Shown: positions 27,752-36,724 of the stretch, one piece after another
Layout of the letters: the number at the start of each line of letters is the position of its first letter
Position numbering within the stretch: the stretch's first letter is position 1
Source: JAOUEA01 sp963790335
Lineage (GTDB): Bacteria; Actinomycetota; UBA4738; HRBIN12
Direction of reading: 5' to 3'
DNA length: 64,000 nucleotides
NCBI GenBank assembly: GCA_963790335.1
Contig: CAWBOB010000007.1
Coordinates: 310,001-374,000, forward strand
Position numbers and translations under genes: made by a program
The notes under the pieces: generated by a model
The model's database searches: none
What the model was told of the DNA's origin: nothing
The model's input: the letters and a program-made list of their open reading frames with translations, nothing else

Positions 27752-28116
27752 GTCGACGCCTCCTGGCGCTTGGTCCGGCGTGCCTTCCACTCGTCGGCGT
27801 AGCGTTGCACGTCTTCCCGGAGCCAGATGCGCCCGGACGCGAGCGCGGTGATGGGCTCGGGGAAGGATCCGCGGTCGATGTAGGTCACCACGCGTCGCTT
27901 GTCCCAGCCCATGATCTCGGCGGCCTCGGCGACACCCACGACGTCGGGCACGACCTCGACGGTGAGCGCGATGTCGTCGCCGGTCACCGTCCGGAGCTCG
28001 TCGAGGCACTGCCGCTTGCTGACGCCGGTGACCTCGATGTACGCGGCAACGTCGAGCAGTTGCGCGACGTAGCGGCCCCCGGTCTGCCACATGCGGGCGT
28101 GCACCTCGTCGGTCAT
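27748..28116 (-). CDS. Helix-turn-helix DNA-binding protein
   Basis: A 122-residue protein. The C-terminal half carries an AlpA/MerR-like HTH: VVGVAEAAEIMGWDKRRVVTYIDRGSFPEP followed by SGRIWLREDVQRYADEW, the pattern of excisionase-type binders. The N-terminal half (VAQLLDVAAYIEVTGVSK) is a short unrecognised domain. It is coupled to the phosphatase by overlapping stop/start. A TACCCT box lies 10 nt before the ATG. There is no sign of a phage or integrase nearby. Confidence 0.8.
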   Translation of the reverse strand: MTDEVHARMWQTGGRYVAQLLDVAAYIEVTGVSKRQCLDELRTVTGDDIALTVEVVPDVVGVAEAAEIMGWDKRRVVTYIDRGSFPEPITALASGRIWLREDVQRYADEWKARRTKRQEAST

Positions 28117-28144
28117 GCCGCGCGGCAGGGTATGACGGCGTCCA

Positions 28145-28516
28145 TCACTCTGCAACCGACGCGCACGGGCTGAAGATCGACAACCTGTACCCATCGGGGT
28201 CACGGAACCAGGCATGCCGAGCGCCCCACGCCTGATCCTCGGGCGCACCCTCTGACTCGGCTCCGGCGGCAACCAGCTCCCGGTACCGACGATCGACATC
28301 GTCGACCTCCAGGACGAGCTCGACCCCGACGGCACCGATCTGATCGGCCTCACCTTGCTCGATCCCGAGATGGAAGCCACCCCCGCCACCGACGCGGAGA
28401 TAGCCGGGCTCCTCCATCAGCACCTGCAGACCCAGCATGCGGACGTAGAACTCCCTCGTTCTGGCGAGGTCGCTCACCAGGATGAAGAGGTGACTCAAGC
28501 GAACCGAGGAGCTCAC
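28145..28516 (-). CDS. VOC family protein
   Basis: A 123-residue glyoxalase/dioxygenase-fold protein. It shows LSHLFILVSDLARTREFYVRML, a Gly-rich strand GGGGGFHLGIEQG, VELVLEVDDVDRRYREL and the closing HAWFRDPDGYRLSIFSP. A His (LSHLF), His (GFHLG) and the final acidic strand could bind metal. The start is GTG at 28516. It stands alone between the HTH gene and a secreted protein. Confidence 0.9.
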   Translation of the reverse strand: MSSSVRLSHLFILVSDLARTREFYVRMLGLQVLMEEPGYLRVGGGGGFHLGIEQGEADQIGAVGVELVLEVDDVDRRYRELVAAGAESEGAPEDQAWGARHAWFRDPDGYRLSIFSPCASVAE

Positions 28517-28612
28517 CGGTCACCAGCCACAACCGCGCCGGCCGGCTCCTCGGTGTCGCTCGGCATCATGCGGTCATCGTATCGGTGACCAGCACGCTTC
28601 GATGGTGGGCGA

Positions 28613-29827
28613 TCAGCAGCCGCTGCCGAGGCGATCGTGGATCGTCTCGAGCGTGGCCAGATCGCCTGCGACGGCGTCCGAGTCGCGGGCGGCTCGATCG
28701 ACGGCGAGCTGCAGGCGCCACAGATGCAGGCGGTCTCGATCGACCCCGCTCCGACCCCGGAACTGCATCTGCAGGTCGAGGGCCGCGTGCCCGGCGTCGA
28801 TCGCGGCCTGCCGGACCTTCGCGACGCGCCGGCGCTCGATGGCCGAGTCGAGCAGGCGTAGTCGCTCGGTCATCTGTGCGTCGAGCAAGGCGGGCACGCC
28901 TCTCGCGCGGTAGCGCGCCCACGTGGCCGCCATGCGATCGACGACGGCAGCGAGCCGCCCCCACCGCTTCGATGGCGCCAGCTCGAACGCGTTCGCCGTG
29001 CCCTCATCGAGGATCTCCAGCCCACCCGGAAGCGACCTGCCGAGCGAGTCGATCGGCAGCGCCACGGCCACGTGGTACAGCTCCGCGGCCGATGCCACCT
29101 CGGCCCGGAACTCGCCGTAGCCGGGCGCATACTGCTTGTCCTCGGTGGTCCCGTCCATCAGGCGTTCGCGCACCGCGATGGCCCCTGCCACCGGACCGCG
29201 GGGTCCCGCGACGGTGAAGCCGGTCCGGCGCACCGTGACCTCCTCGAAGACCAGCCCGGGGATGTTCTCGGGACGGTAGACGTCACCGACCTCGGGATCG
29301 CCCGGCATGATCATGCCCGGAGGGCCGTCTCTTCCCGCGAGCCACGTGCCCTCGTGATCGACGATGACGCCGTCCTCGTAGTTGTCGACGTGCTCACCGA
29401 AGTACCACACCGCCCCGTCGTCGGCCTGCGCGTAGTAGTCGGTCGCGACCTCGAGGATGCGCCCGTTCATGTACGCCACGAAGTGCGTCACGCGTGTCTC
29501 CACCCGCCGACCGTTCCACCTGATGAACTTGGTGTCGGGCAGGTACGTGACCTCGAACCGCAACTCGTCGTTGCCTTCCACACCGAGCTGGAGGACCTGG
29601 GAAACCCCGTCCCTCGGGAACAACGGATTCGTGATCGAGGTGGGGTCGGAGAAGGTCGGCGTCTCGAGGTCCACGCGGCCGCCCCCCGCGGGAGCCGCGG
29701 CGACCGCGTCGCCCGCTCCGGGGATGACGGCGACCGTCATGACCGCCGAGAGCGTTGCCACGACGGCGACCCCGACGATCCGCGCCTGACCGTGTCGTGC
29801 ACTCGTGCGCTCGGTTCGCTTCCGCAT
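28613..29827 (-). CDS. Secreted protein of unknown function
   Basis: A 404-residue protein. The N-terminus is a signal-type segment (IVGVAVVATLSAVMTVAVI, then AVAAAPAGGG). Residues 50-270 form a beta-rich domain beginning TFSDPTSITNPLFP, with GDVYRPENIPGLVFEEV and KQYAPGYGEFRAE, a set seen in unnamed actinobacterial secreted proteins. Residues 285-400 are mainly helical (WGRLAAVVDRMAATWARYRA). I do not recognise a catalytic motif. AGAGGGG precedes the ATG. The PepSY gene lies 17 nt upstream on the same strand, so they are likely one operon. Confidence 0.7.
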   Translation of the reverse strand: MRKRTERTSARHGQARIVGVAVVATLSAVMTVAVIPGAGDAVAAAPAGGGRVDLETPTFSDPTSITNPLFPRDGVSQVLQLGVEGNDELRFEVTYLPDTKFIRWNGRRVETRVTHFVAYMNGRILEVATDYYAQADDGAVWYFGEHVDNYEDGVIVDHEGTWLAGRDGPPGMIMPGDPEVGDVYRPENIPGLVFEEVTVRRTGFTVAGPRGPVAGAIAVRERLMDGTTEDKQYAPGYGEFRAEVASAAELYHVAVALPIDSLGRSLPGGLEILDEGTANAFELAPSKRWGRLAAVVDRMAATWARYRARGVPALLDAQMTERLRLLDSAIERRRVAKVRQAAIDAGHAALDLQMQFRGRSGVDRDRLHLWRLQLAVDRAARDSDAVAGDLATLETIHDRLGSGC

Positions 29828-29844
29828 CTCCGACCCCTCTCGAC

Positions 29845-30165
29845 TCAGCCCTGCTCGCTCGGGTCGTCGTGGTCGGCTTCCTGCCCGATCACGCCGAAGC
29901 TCGAGTCCAGATTCACCTCGACCTGACGGCCGTCGTCGAGGCGGACCTCCACGCCGTAGGCGGCCCCGTCGTCACCGACCTCGGTCTCGATCACCTCGCC
30001 TCCACCCGTCGCGGCGAGCGCGGCGGCGACGGCCCGGTCCAAGGTGGAGCCTTCGAGCGGCGTGTCGTCGTCGAGCGCTCCGCTCGCGACGGCGATGCCG
30101 GCACCGCCTCCGATCGCGGCGAGGGCGACGGCGCTTCCAGCGACCAGCTTCGTGCTGCGCTTCAT
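29845..30165 (-). CDS. PepSY-domain exported protein
   Basis: A 106-residue protein. The signal segment (AGSAVALAAIGGGAGIAVASG) is followed by one PepSY-like domain: LDRAVAAALAATGGGEVIETEV, GAAYGVEVRLDDGRQVEVNLD and FGVIG. PepSY domains often inhibit or chaperone extracytoplasmic enzymes. It is the first gene ahead of the 404-residue secreted protein, so it may act on that product (inference). Confidence 0.85.
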   Translation of the reverse strand: MKRSTKLVAGSAVALAAIGGGAGIAVASGALDDDTPLEGSTLDRAVAAALAATGGGEVIETEVGDDGAAYGVEVRLDDGRQVEVNLDSSFGVIGQEADHDDPSEQG

Positions 30166-30290
30166 GGAACCCAACCCCTTTCGATGTGCCGACCGCCCCG
30201 TGCGGACGGCGTGATCTCACAGTGCGCAGGTGGGCCTGAAGCCACACTGAGGGAGGCTGAGCGTCGCCTGAACGATCGAGTGGCGCGCGC

Positions 30291-30584
30291 TCAGTCGATG
30301 TGCAGGGGGCGATAGCGCCCCGTCCTGCGGAGCTCGGAACGCCAGCACTCGGTGTGCCAATGGCGTCGAGCATCGGCGTCACCCGCCGGCACCACGACCA
30401 AGTGGCGGATGCCCGTTCGCACCTCGTGGTCACACCCGGGACATCGATAGGGCTTCTGGCCCCCGACCTCGCGAACCTCGAAGCCGCCCACCTGTGCCCA
30501 GGCCGGAGCGTCGAACCGGTCGGGCACGGCGCCTGCCCGGCTGGGAGCGAGGTACTCGGGGTTGCGCCGATGCCTCCTCGGCAT
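30291..30584 (-). CDS. Small putative zinc-binding protein
   Basis: A 97-residue basic protein. PYRCPGCDHEVRTGIRHLVVV followed by RRHWHTECW offers a CxxC plus His/Cys cluster able to hold one zinc ion. The flanks are Arg-rich. Similar short proteins occur in many actinobacteria without known function. The ATG overlaps the hydrolase stop (TGATG), so the two are coupled. Confidence 0.7.
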   Translation of the reverse strand: MPRRHRRNPEYLAPSRAGAVPDRFDAPAWAQVGGFEVREVGGQKPYRCPGCDHEVRTGIRHLVVVPAGDADARRHWHTECWRSELRRTGRYRPLHID

Positions 30585-31262
30585 CAGACCGCCTCTCCCC
30601 GCATGAACGCGGCCACGAGCGGAGCGAAGGCCCCCGCCAACGTCGCGCGGATCGTCGCTGCGGGAACGCTCGAGCGAGTGACCGCCACCCTCGACCGCCA
30701 CATGCGTCGCCATCGGGAGCTTCGCGAGCACGGGCTCGAGCGCGGGTGCCGTCGCGAATGGATCCTTCGTGCCCTGCAGGAAGAGCATCGGCACCGCGAT
30801 GCCGTACAGATGCTCGTCGCGCAGACGGTCCGGCTTGCCCGGCGCATGCAGCGGGTACCCGAGGAAGACGAGCCCCGCGGCGGGAAGCCCTTCGGCGACC
30901 GCGACCGACGCCATGCGGCCCCCGTACGACTTGCCGCCGACCCAGATCGGCTCGCCGGCCGCGGCGCGACCGCTCGCGGTCTCGAACGCAGCTCGCACGG
31001 TGTCGAGCGCGACCTGCTGGCTGCCGGGTGTGCGCTTGCCCGCCTCGATGTACGGGAAGTTGCAGCGGAGGGTCGCCACACCCTCGTCGGCGATCGCCCT
31101 CGCGAAGCCGGCCATGAACGGATGATCCATGCCCGCCCCGGCGCCGTGGTGCAGGACGAGCGACGCGACCGGCGACGACGGGCGCACGGAGGCGGCGCTC
31201 ACCGGTCCGGAGCCGGGCACATCGATCGTGAGGCGTTCCTCGGGTGGCGGCACGCATGCCAT
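30584..31262 (-). CDS. Alpha/beta hydrolase of the Tex30/KANL3-like type (frameshift near 30670)
   Basis: About 225 residues. LVLHHGAGAGMDHPFMAGFA forms the oxyanion strand, IWVGGKSYGGRMASVAVAEG carries the nucleophile Ser in GKSYGG, LQGTKDPFA the acidic residue and VEGGGHSLE the histidine. After GGGHSLE the frame breaks; the neighbouring frame gives VPAATIRATLAGAFAPLVAAF to a stop at 30584. The span is one base over a multiple of three. Its start lies back-to-back with the DUF72 gene; the two start codons are adjacent. Substrate unknown. Confidence 0.82.
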
Positions 31263-31263
31263 G

Positions 31264-31998
31264 ATGCACCCGATGGCGGCGAAGGGCACGTTGCGACTGG
31301 GCACCTCCGGGTTCTCGTTCGACGGGTGGAGGCACGGCGTCTTCTACCCGGAGGGTCTGAAGATCCGCGAGATGCTGCACTACTACTCGACGCAGCTCAG
31401 CTCGGTCGAGATCAACTACACGTTCCGGCGGTTCCCGACCGAGAAGTCATTGACCACGTGGCGGGAGCAGGCGGCCGACGGGTTCGTGTTCACGCTCAAG
31501 GCCAACCAGCGCATCACGCACTTCAAGCGACTCCGCGACACCGACGACGACGTGCGGGACTTCCTCGAGCGGGCGAAGTCGCTCGGCGACCGCCTGGGGT
31601 GCGTCCTGTTCCAGTGCCCTCCGAACCTGCACTACGACCGGGAGTTGATCGAACGGTTCGTCGGCTACCTGCCGCCCGGGCCACCTGCGTTCGCGATGGA
31701 GTTCCGCCACGCCTCGTGGAACGAGGCGAAGGACCTGCTGCGCGATCAAGGCATCGCCTGGTGCGTCGCCGAGACCGACGAGCGAGACCCGACCCCCGAG
31801 GAGCTGTCGTGGGAGCCGGTCGGATACCTGCGCCTGCGCAAGACCGACTACGGCGACGACGAGCTCCGCGAGTGGGCCGGCCGCATCCAGCCGGCGTTGG
31901 ACTCGGGCGCCGACATCTTCTGCTACTTCAAGCACGAGGACGACGGCTTCGGCCCGAAGATGGCCAAGCGCCTCGAAGCGATGATGGCTCCCGGCTAG
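31264..31998 (+). CDS. DUF72 family protein (YecE-like TIM barrel)
   Basis: A 244-residue protein of the DUF72 fold. LRLGTSGFSFDGWRHGVFYP is the diagnostic opening; SSVEINYTFRRFPTEKS, FTLKANQRITH, FAMEFRHASW and DIFCYFKHEDDGFGPKMA follow in order. The family is thought to act on nucleic-acid or sugar phosphates, but no reaction is established. Starts at 31261, 31264 and 31273 are all in frame. The stop shares the palindrome CTAG with the convergent membrane-protein stop. Confidence 0.93.
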   Translation: MHPMAAKGTLRLGTSGFSFDGWRHGVFYPEGLKIREMLHYYSTQLSSVEINYTFRRFPTEKSLTTWREQAADGFVFTLKANQRITHFKRLRDTDDDVRDFLERAKSLGDRLGCVLFQCPPNLHYDRELIERFVGYLPPGPPAFAMEFRHASWNEAKDLLRDQGIAWCVAETDERDPTPEELSWEPVGYLRLRKTDYGDDELREWAGRIQPALDSGADIFCYFKHEDDGFGPKMAKRLEAMMAPG

Positions 31999-33909
31999 CT
32001 CGACCTGGAGATCTCGCGGTGGTGCTGGAGCCACGCGAGAACGAGCGGTGCAGCGGCGACCGCCACGAGCGTGAGCAGGCCGATCGCTCCTCCCGGATCG
32101 ATGCCCGCGAGGGCGAGAATCGTGCCGACCAGCACGACGAGCACCGTGCCGAAGGCCGGCCCGAGCGATACCGCGTCGCCCATGACGGTGGGGCCCTCGG
32201 CCACGGCGAGCCGCGTCAGCCCGATCCCCGCCACACCGAGGCCGGCAACCGTGATGCTCGCCGCGACCCACGCACCGAGCGGTGATATCGACGCGTGCGC
32301 CGGCGGGTGGATCGTCTCATCGGGGACGGAGCCGACCACGGCGACGTCGTCACCGACGAGCTCGGCGCCGCCGGCGATGAGCGGGGCCCACGATCGAGCT
32401 CGCACGTACTGGCGCGCAACGACGGTCACGGCTCCGTCACGCAGCGCGGCCGACACGCCCGGCCAGGTTCGAGCCGAGATGCCGTCGACCACCCGCGCCA
32501 GCTCGTCGGGATCGGGCGGGACCGTCGTGGGCGGTCCCTGCACCAACCGCTGAGGATCACCGACGTACATCACGAGCTGCGTCGCCCGTCGTGCGTCGAG
32601 GAACGACCTGGCGATATTGAGGCGGACCTTCCACAGCAATGCCCCGGGAACGTGCCTCGGCTCGAACACCATCACCACGGGCACATCGGGGGGAAGCTGC
32701 GATACGACGGCAGCGACCGTGCGGGCAGGCAGCGCCCGGTCGATCCACGGGATCGCCGCCATCGAACGGAACCCGGCCAGCCCCAGATAGGCGACCAAGA
32801 GCGATGCAGCGACACCGACGAGGAGCCGAACGTTCCGAGCGGTGCGCCCACCTGCCCTCACGGTCCGGCCGACGGCGGTCCCCACCGCTGCAGCAGCGAC
32901 GCCGGCCGCCGCCCCGATCGGGACGGCGAGCATGAGGGTCCGATGTCCCGGGAAGTCGGCGGCCACCAGCATCACAGCGACGCCCGCCAGGCACACCGCG
33001 GTCCACGCGATCAGCAGGTGTTGCGTGCCACGGTCGCCACGGGTCCGCCCGCGGAGTGCCGCCACCACGGCACCGCCGACGGCGGCCGGCACGGTCGGCG
33101 CGACCCAGCTCCAGGTCTCGGCGAGCCGCTCGACGAAGAATCCCTGCACCAGCTCGAGGTCTCCCAGCTCCGCGAGCGATCGGTTCATGACGCCGAACAC
33201 CACGCCCAGGCTGCCGGCGGCGCCGAGGGTCAGTGCGGCGAGCGCCGCGGCCGGTCGCAGGTCGAGCGGCGGAGCGTCGGCTTCGGCGGCCGTGCGCGAG
33301 CGCCCGATCGAGCCACGATCCGTACGAGAGCCCCAGCCATCCGACCACGACGACGAACCAGGCCCCGAGGATGCCCGGATGCGCCAGACCCGCCGCGAGG
33401 AAGGCGGCCGCCCCGACGACGGAGCCGTTCCACGTCGGCCGACGGTGTCGCGAGACCGCCGCCATGCCCGCGCAGAAGCAGACGAGGGAGGTCAGGTTCG
33501 CGACGTATCCGGTGAGGCGACTGGTAGCGCCGAACGTCGCCACCCCCACGGCGACCTGCAGGACCATCCACCCCGGGAGCGCGAGCGCCGAGCGCACCAG
33601 CGCCGCCACCGCGAGACCGAGGGTCGCGCAGAGCGAGACCGCCATCAGGATCGGCGCGAGGCTTCCCGGGACGACCCCGATGGCTTGCAGTGCCGCGCCC
33701 ATCGCCATCGTGCCGGGGCGCGCATCGATCGCATCGAGCAGACCGGCCCGGACCGCCCGGAACTGCCAGGCGTAACCGAACTGGTCGGCTCCGAGCAGGT
33801 GCACGGGGCCCCTGAAGGCCACGACATAGAGCGCGACGACCAGCAGGGCGGCGCCGGCGCAGACGGCGACCTCGGCCGTCCACCGGTGGGCGTGCGCGCG
33901 CTCGCTCAC
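31995..33909 (-). CDS. Large polytopic membrane protein (frameshift near 33290)
   Basis: About 637 residues with ten or more hydrophobic segments. The first half has VAVCAGAALLVVALYVVAF, a short loop LLGADQFGYAWQFRA, then AFLAAGLAHPGILGAWFVVVVG. The second half has further helices and a 150-residue soluble part (VVMVFEPRHVPGALLWKV). The layout resembles lipid-linked glycosyltransferases of the GT-C kind, but no catalytic motif is certain. One inserted base joins GRSRRSA to AEADAPPLDLR. The GTG start overlaps the glnD stop by 3 nt (GTGA), implying coupling. Confidence 0.7.
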
Positions 33910-36344
33910 GAGCCCTCCCCGCCGAGCCGCGTGCTGACCGCGGTCGCGATCTCGTGCACCTGGTCGAGATCGGTGACCTTGCGACCGAGGGGATCCCGCA
34001 CGTAGAACGCGTCGATGACCCGGCCCCCGTACGTCGCCACCTTCGCCAGATGCACGTCGAGCGCCAGCTCGGCGAGCACGCTCGTGATGTCGTAGAGCAG
34101 CCCGATGCGGTCGGGTCCTCCCACCTCGACGATCGTGGAGTAATCGGAGGCATCGTTGTCGATCTCGACGGTCACGGGCGCCGTGGACCGCGGAGCCGGA
34201 TACCATGCGCGCTTCTCGGCCACTCGATGATCGAGTGAGATGCGACCTTCGACGGCCCCGCGGATCATGGAGCGAAGCTCACGCCAGCGAGCGGGTGTGA
34301 TCTCGGTCTCGAACGACCCCTCGATCTCGAACAGGTCGACCGCCACGTGGTCGTCGGTGGTGAACACCTTGGCGCTGAGGATCGATAGCCCCGTGAGGGC
34401 CATGGCGCCGGCGATGAACGACAGCAGGCCGGGTCGGTCGCCGGCGACGACCAGCAGCTCGTACGTACCCGGTTCGGCCGCCGGCCAGTCGGACGACCGC
34501 ACCTCGTTCGACCCGACGTCGGGCGCGATCATCGGGTAGTGAGCCGCCACGCGGTCGGGCTCGACGGAGAGGAAGTAGCCGCGGGGCATGCGCAGCACGA
34601 ACCGATCGACGGCTGATTCCGGCTCGGAGGCGAGCAGCGACCGCACCGCGTCCACGCGGGTCGTGAGCCGGTGAGCGAGCTCCACGCCCATGTGACCGCG
34701 GGCGAACACCCGCTCGATGCGCGAGACGAGCTCGCGCACGAGGGTCTGCCGCCAGGGGGTCGACGCGGCCGGTCCGGTGGCTGCGGCGTCGGCCTGTGCC
34801 AGCAGGTGGAGCGCCGCCAGCCGCTCCGGCGTCTCGATGCGTGCGGCGACGTCGAGGATCAGATCCTCGTCGGTGAGGTCGCGGCGGGTCGCGGTGTCGG
34901 GCAACAGGAGATGCTCGGTCACCATGAAGAGCGCGAGATCACGGGTCGCGCCGGTCACGCCCATGCGGTCGAGCGTCTCCGCCGCGACGCGTGATCCCAC
35001 CTCGACGTGGCGCCCCGCCCCGATCTTGCCGATGTCGTGGAACAGGGCACCGAGGAGGAGGCCATCACGATCGGGTGCGGTGGGATCGCAGAGACGAGCC
35101 ATCTCGGCGAGCGCGCGAGCGAGGTGCGTGTCGACCGTGTAGCGATGATAGGGGTCACGCTGCGGGCGGCATCGAACGTCGGCCCACGCGGGCAGCAGGC
35201 TGGGAAGCCACGCGAGCCGGTCGAGCACATCGAGCGCGGCCACACCGTGCTCGCCCGTTCGAACGATGCGAAGGAACGCGGCGAGCAGGCGTTCGGACCA
35301 CTCGACCGGCGTCGGCACCGGCGTGACCTCGACGGAGTCGAGCAGGGCGGCGTCCGGTCGGTCACCGCGCTCGGCGACACTCGCCAGCGCCTCGAGAGCC
35401 TCGGCGACATCGCCGAACGGCGAAGCGGGCTCCGTCGGCATCGACGATCCGCGAGCCGCACGCAGCAGCACGTTCCCACAGATCCAACGCGCCGAGCGCG
35501 CGTGCTCGAACACCGCCCGCATCAGACCATCCTCGGCGAGAAGACGAGGCTCATCGACGAATCCCATCGCCTCGGCGATCGACGCCTGCAGCTCGAGCGG
35601 GAGACGGTCGGTGCGCCGGCCGGCCTCCAGCTGCAACGCGCTCCGCGCCCGGGTGAGGAACTCCTCGGCCTCGTCGAGCGCGTGCCCCTCGGCGGTGCGA
35701 ACCAGCGCGTCGCCGGCGATCGAGGTGAGCCATCGAACCGACTGCACGTCGCGCAGGCCACCGGCCCCGCTCTTGAGATCGGGCTCGAGCAGGTGCGTCG
35801 TGGCCCCGAACCGCTGTTCGCGGTCACGACCGTCGCGCTCGAGCGTTCGAGCGAACGCCACCACATCGGCCGCGGCGAGGGTTCGCACCCGGTCACGGAC
35901 CTCGGTCGCGAGTACGTCGTCGCCGGCGATCGCGCGCACGTCGAGCATCGAGGTCAGCGCGTCCAGGCGTTCGGCGGCGATCGCCTCGCACTCGAGGGGT
36001 GTCCTCACCGCATGACCGACCTCGAGCTTGGCGTCCCACAACGGGTACAGCACGCGCTCGGTCGTCCGCTCGACCTGGTCCGCGGCCCGGCCGTCATGCA
36101 CGATCAACAGGTCGACGTCGGAGTGGGGAAGCTGTTGCAGGCGCCCGTAGCCCCCAACCGCAGCGATCACCACGCCGGCGGGAGGCTCGGCGGCTTCGAA
36201 CAACGTCGCGATCGCGGCGTCGAACGACCCGGCTCTTCGTCGCGCCGACCACCGACCATGGTGACCTGATGCATAGGCACGGTCGAGGGCGTCGAGCTCG
36301 CGACGCAACCGCGCGATCGGCTCAGCGCTGGGCGAGGCGTCCAT
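33906..36344 (-). CDS. glnD: Bifunctional PII uridylyltransferase / uridylyl-removing enzyme
   Basis: A nitrogen-status sensor that modifies PII. The 812 residues hold, in order: a nucleotidyltransferase domain (AAVGGYGRLQQLPHSDVDLLIVHD), the DUF294-like helical part (DLKSGAGGLRDVQSVRWL), an HD domain (LLGALFHDIGKIGAGRHVEVG) and two ACT domains (VVAGDRPGLLSFIAGAMALTG; VGGPDRIGLLYDITSVLAEL). The start at 36344 lies 13 nt after the glnB stop; upstream codons have no homology. Actinobacterial GlnD may adenylylate rather than uridylylate PII; the sequence alone does not decide. Confidence 0.95.
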   Translation of the reverse strand: MDASPSAEPIARLRRELDALDRAYASGHHGRWSARRRAGSFDAAIATLFEAAEPPAGVVIAAVGGYGRLQQLPHSDVDLLIVHDGRAADQVERTTERVLYPLWDAKLEVGHAVRTPLECEAIAAERLDALTSMLDVRAIAGDDVLATEVRDRVRTLAAADVVAFARTLERDGRDREQRFGATTHLLEPDLKSGAGGLRDVQSVRWLTSIAGDALVRTAEGHALDEAEEFLTRARSALQLEAGRRTDRLPLELQASIAEAMGFVDEPRLLAEDGLMRAVFEHARSARWICGNVLLRAARGSSMPTEPASPFGDVAEALEALASVAERGDRPDAALLDSVEVTPVPTPVEWSERLLAAFLRIVRTGEHGVAALDVLDRLAWLPSLLPAWADVRCRPQRDPYHRYTVDTHLARALAEMARLCDPTAPDRDGLLLGALFHDIGKIGAGRHVEVGSRVAAETLDRMGVTGATRDLALFMVTEHLLLPDTATRRDLTDEDLILDVAARIETPERLAALHLLAQADAAATGPAASTPWRQTLVRELVSRIERVFARGHMGVELAHRLTTRVDAVRSLLASEPESAVDRFVLRMPRGYFLSVEPDRVAAHYPMIAPDVGSNEVRSSDWPAAEPGTYELLVVAGDRPGLLSFIAGAMALTGLSILSAKVFTTDDHVAVDLFEIEGSFETEITPARWRELRSMIRGAVEGRISLDHRVAEKRAWYPAPRSTAPVTVEIDNDASDYSTIVEVGGPDRIGLLYDITSVLAELALDVHLAKVATYGGRVIDAFYVRDPLGRKVTDLDQVHEIATAVSTRLGGEGS

Positions 36345-36357
36345 GGTCGGGCCCGGC

Positions 36358-36696
36358 TCAGACCGCGTCGGGGCCCATCTCACCCGTGCGGATGCGCACG
36401 ACCTGCTCGGCTTCGGTGACCCAGAGCTTGCCGTCGCCGATCTTGCCCGTGCGCGCAGCCTTGACGATCGCGTCGACCACGCCCTGCACCTCGCCATCGG
36501 GAACGAGCACCTCGAGCTTCACCTTGGGCACGAAGTCGACCTGGTACTCGGCTCCGCGGTAGACCTCGGTGTGACCGCGCTGTCGGCCGAACCCTTCGAC
36601 GTCGGTCGTGGTGAGACCGTTCACACCGAGGTCGCGCAGGGCTTCCTTGACCTCGTCGACGCGATGGGGCTTCACGATGGCGGTCACGAGCTTCAC
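36358..36696 (-). CDS. glnB: Nitrogen regulatory protein PII
   Basis: A 112-residue trimeric signal protein binding ATP/ADP and 2-oxoglutarate. It shows MKLVTAIVKPHRVDEVKEAL, the T-loop RGAEYQVDFVPKVKLE with the modifiable Tyr51, the B-loop TGKIGDGKLWV and the C-loop VRIRTGEMG. The GTG start follows a GGGAGGAG site. It is first in an operon with glnD and a membrane protein. No amtB is visible, unlike the common amtB-glnB-glnD actinobacterial order. Confidence 0.97.
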   Translation of the reverse strand: MKLVTAIVKPHRVDEVKEALRDLGVNGLTTTDVEGFGRQRGHTEVYRGAEYQVDFVPKVKLEVLVPDGEVQGVVDAIVKAARTGKIGDGKLWVTEAEQVVRIRTGEMGPDAV

Positions 36697-36724
36697 GAGA
36701 CGCTCCTCCCGGGGGAGGGCCAGC

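Noticed and set aside
27748..28116. Excisionase-like HTH protein as a sign of a mobile element
   Set aside because: No integrase, transposase or att repeats in the surrounding DNA, and the gene is coupled to a phosphatase gene.
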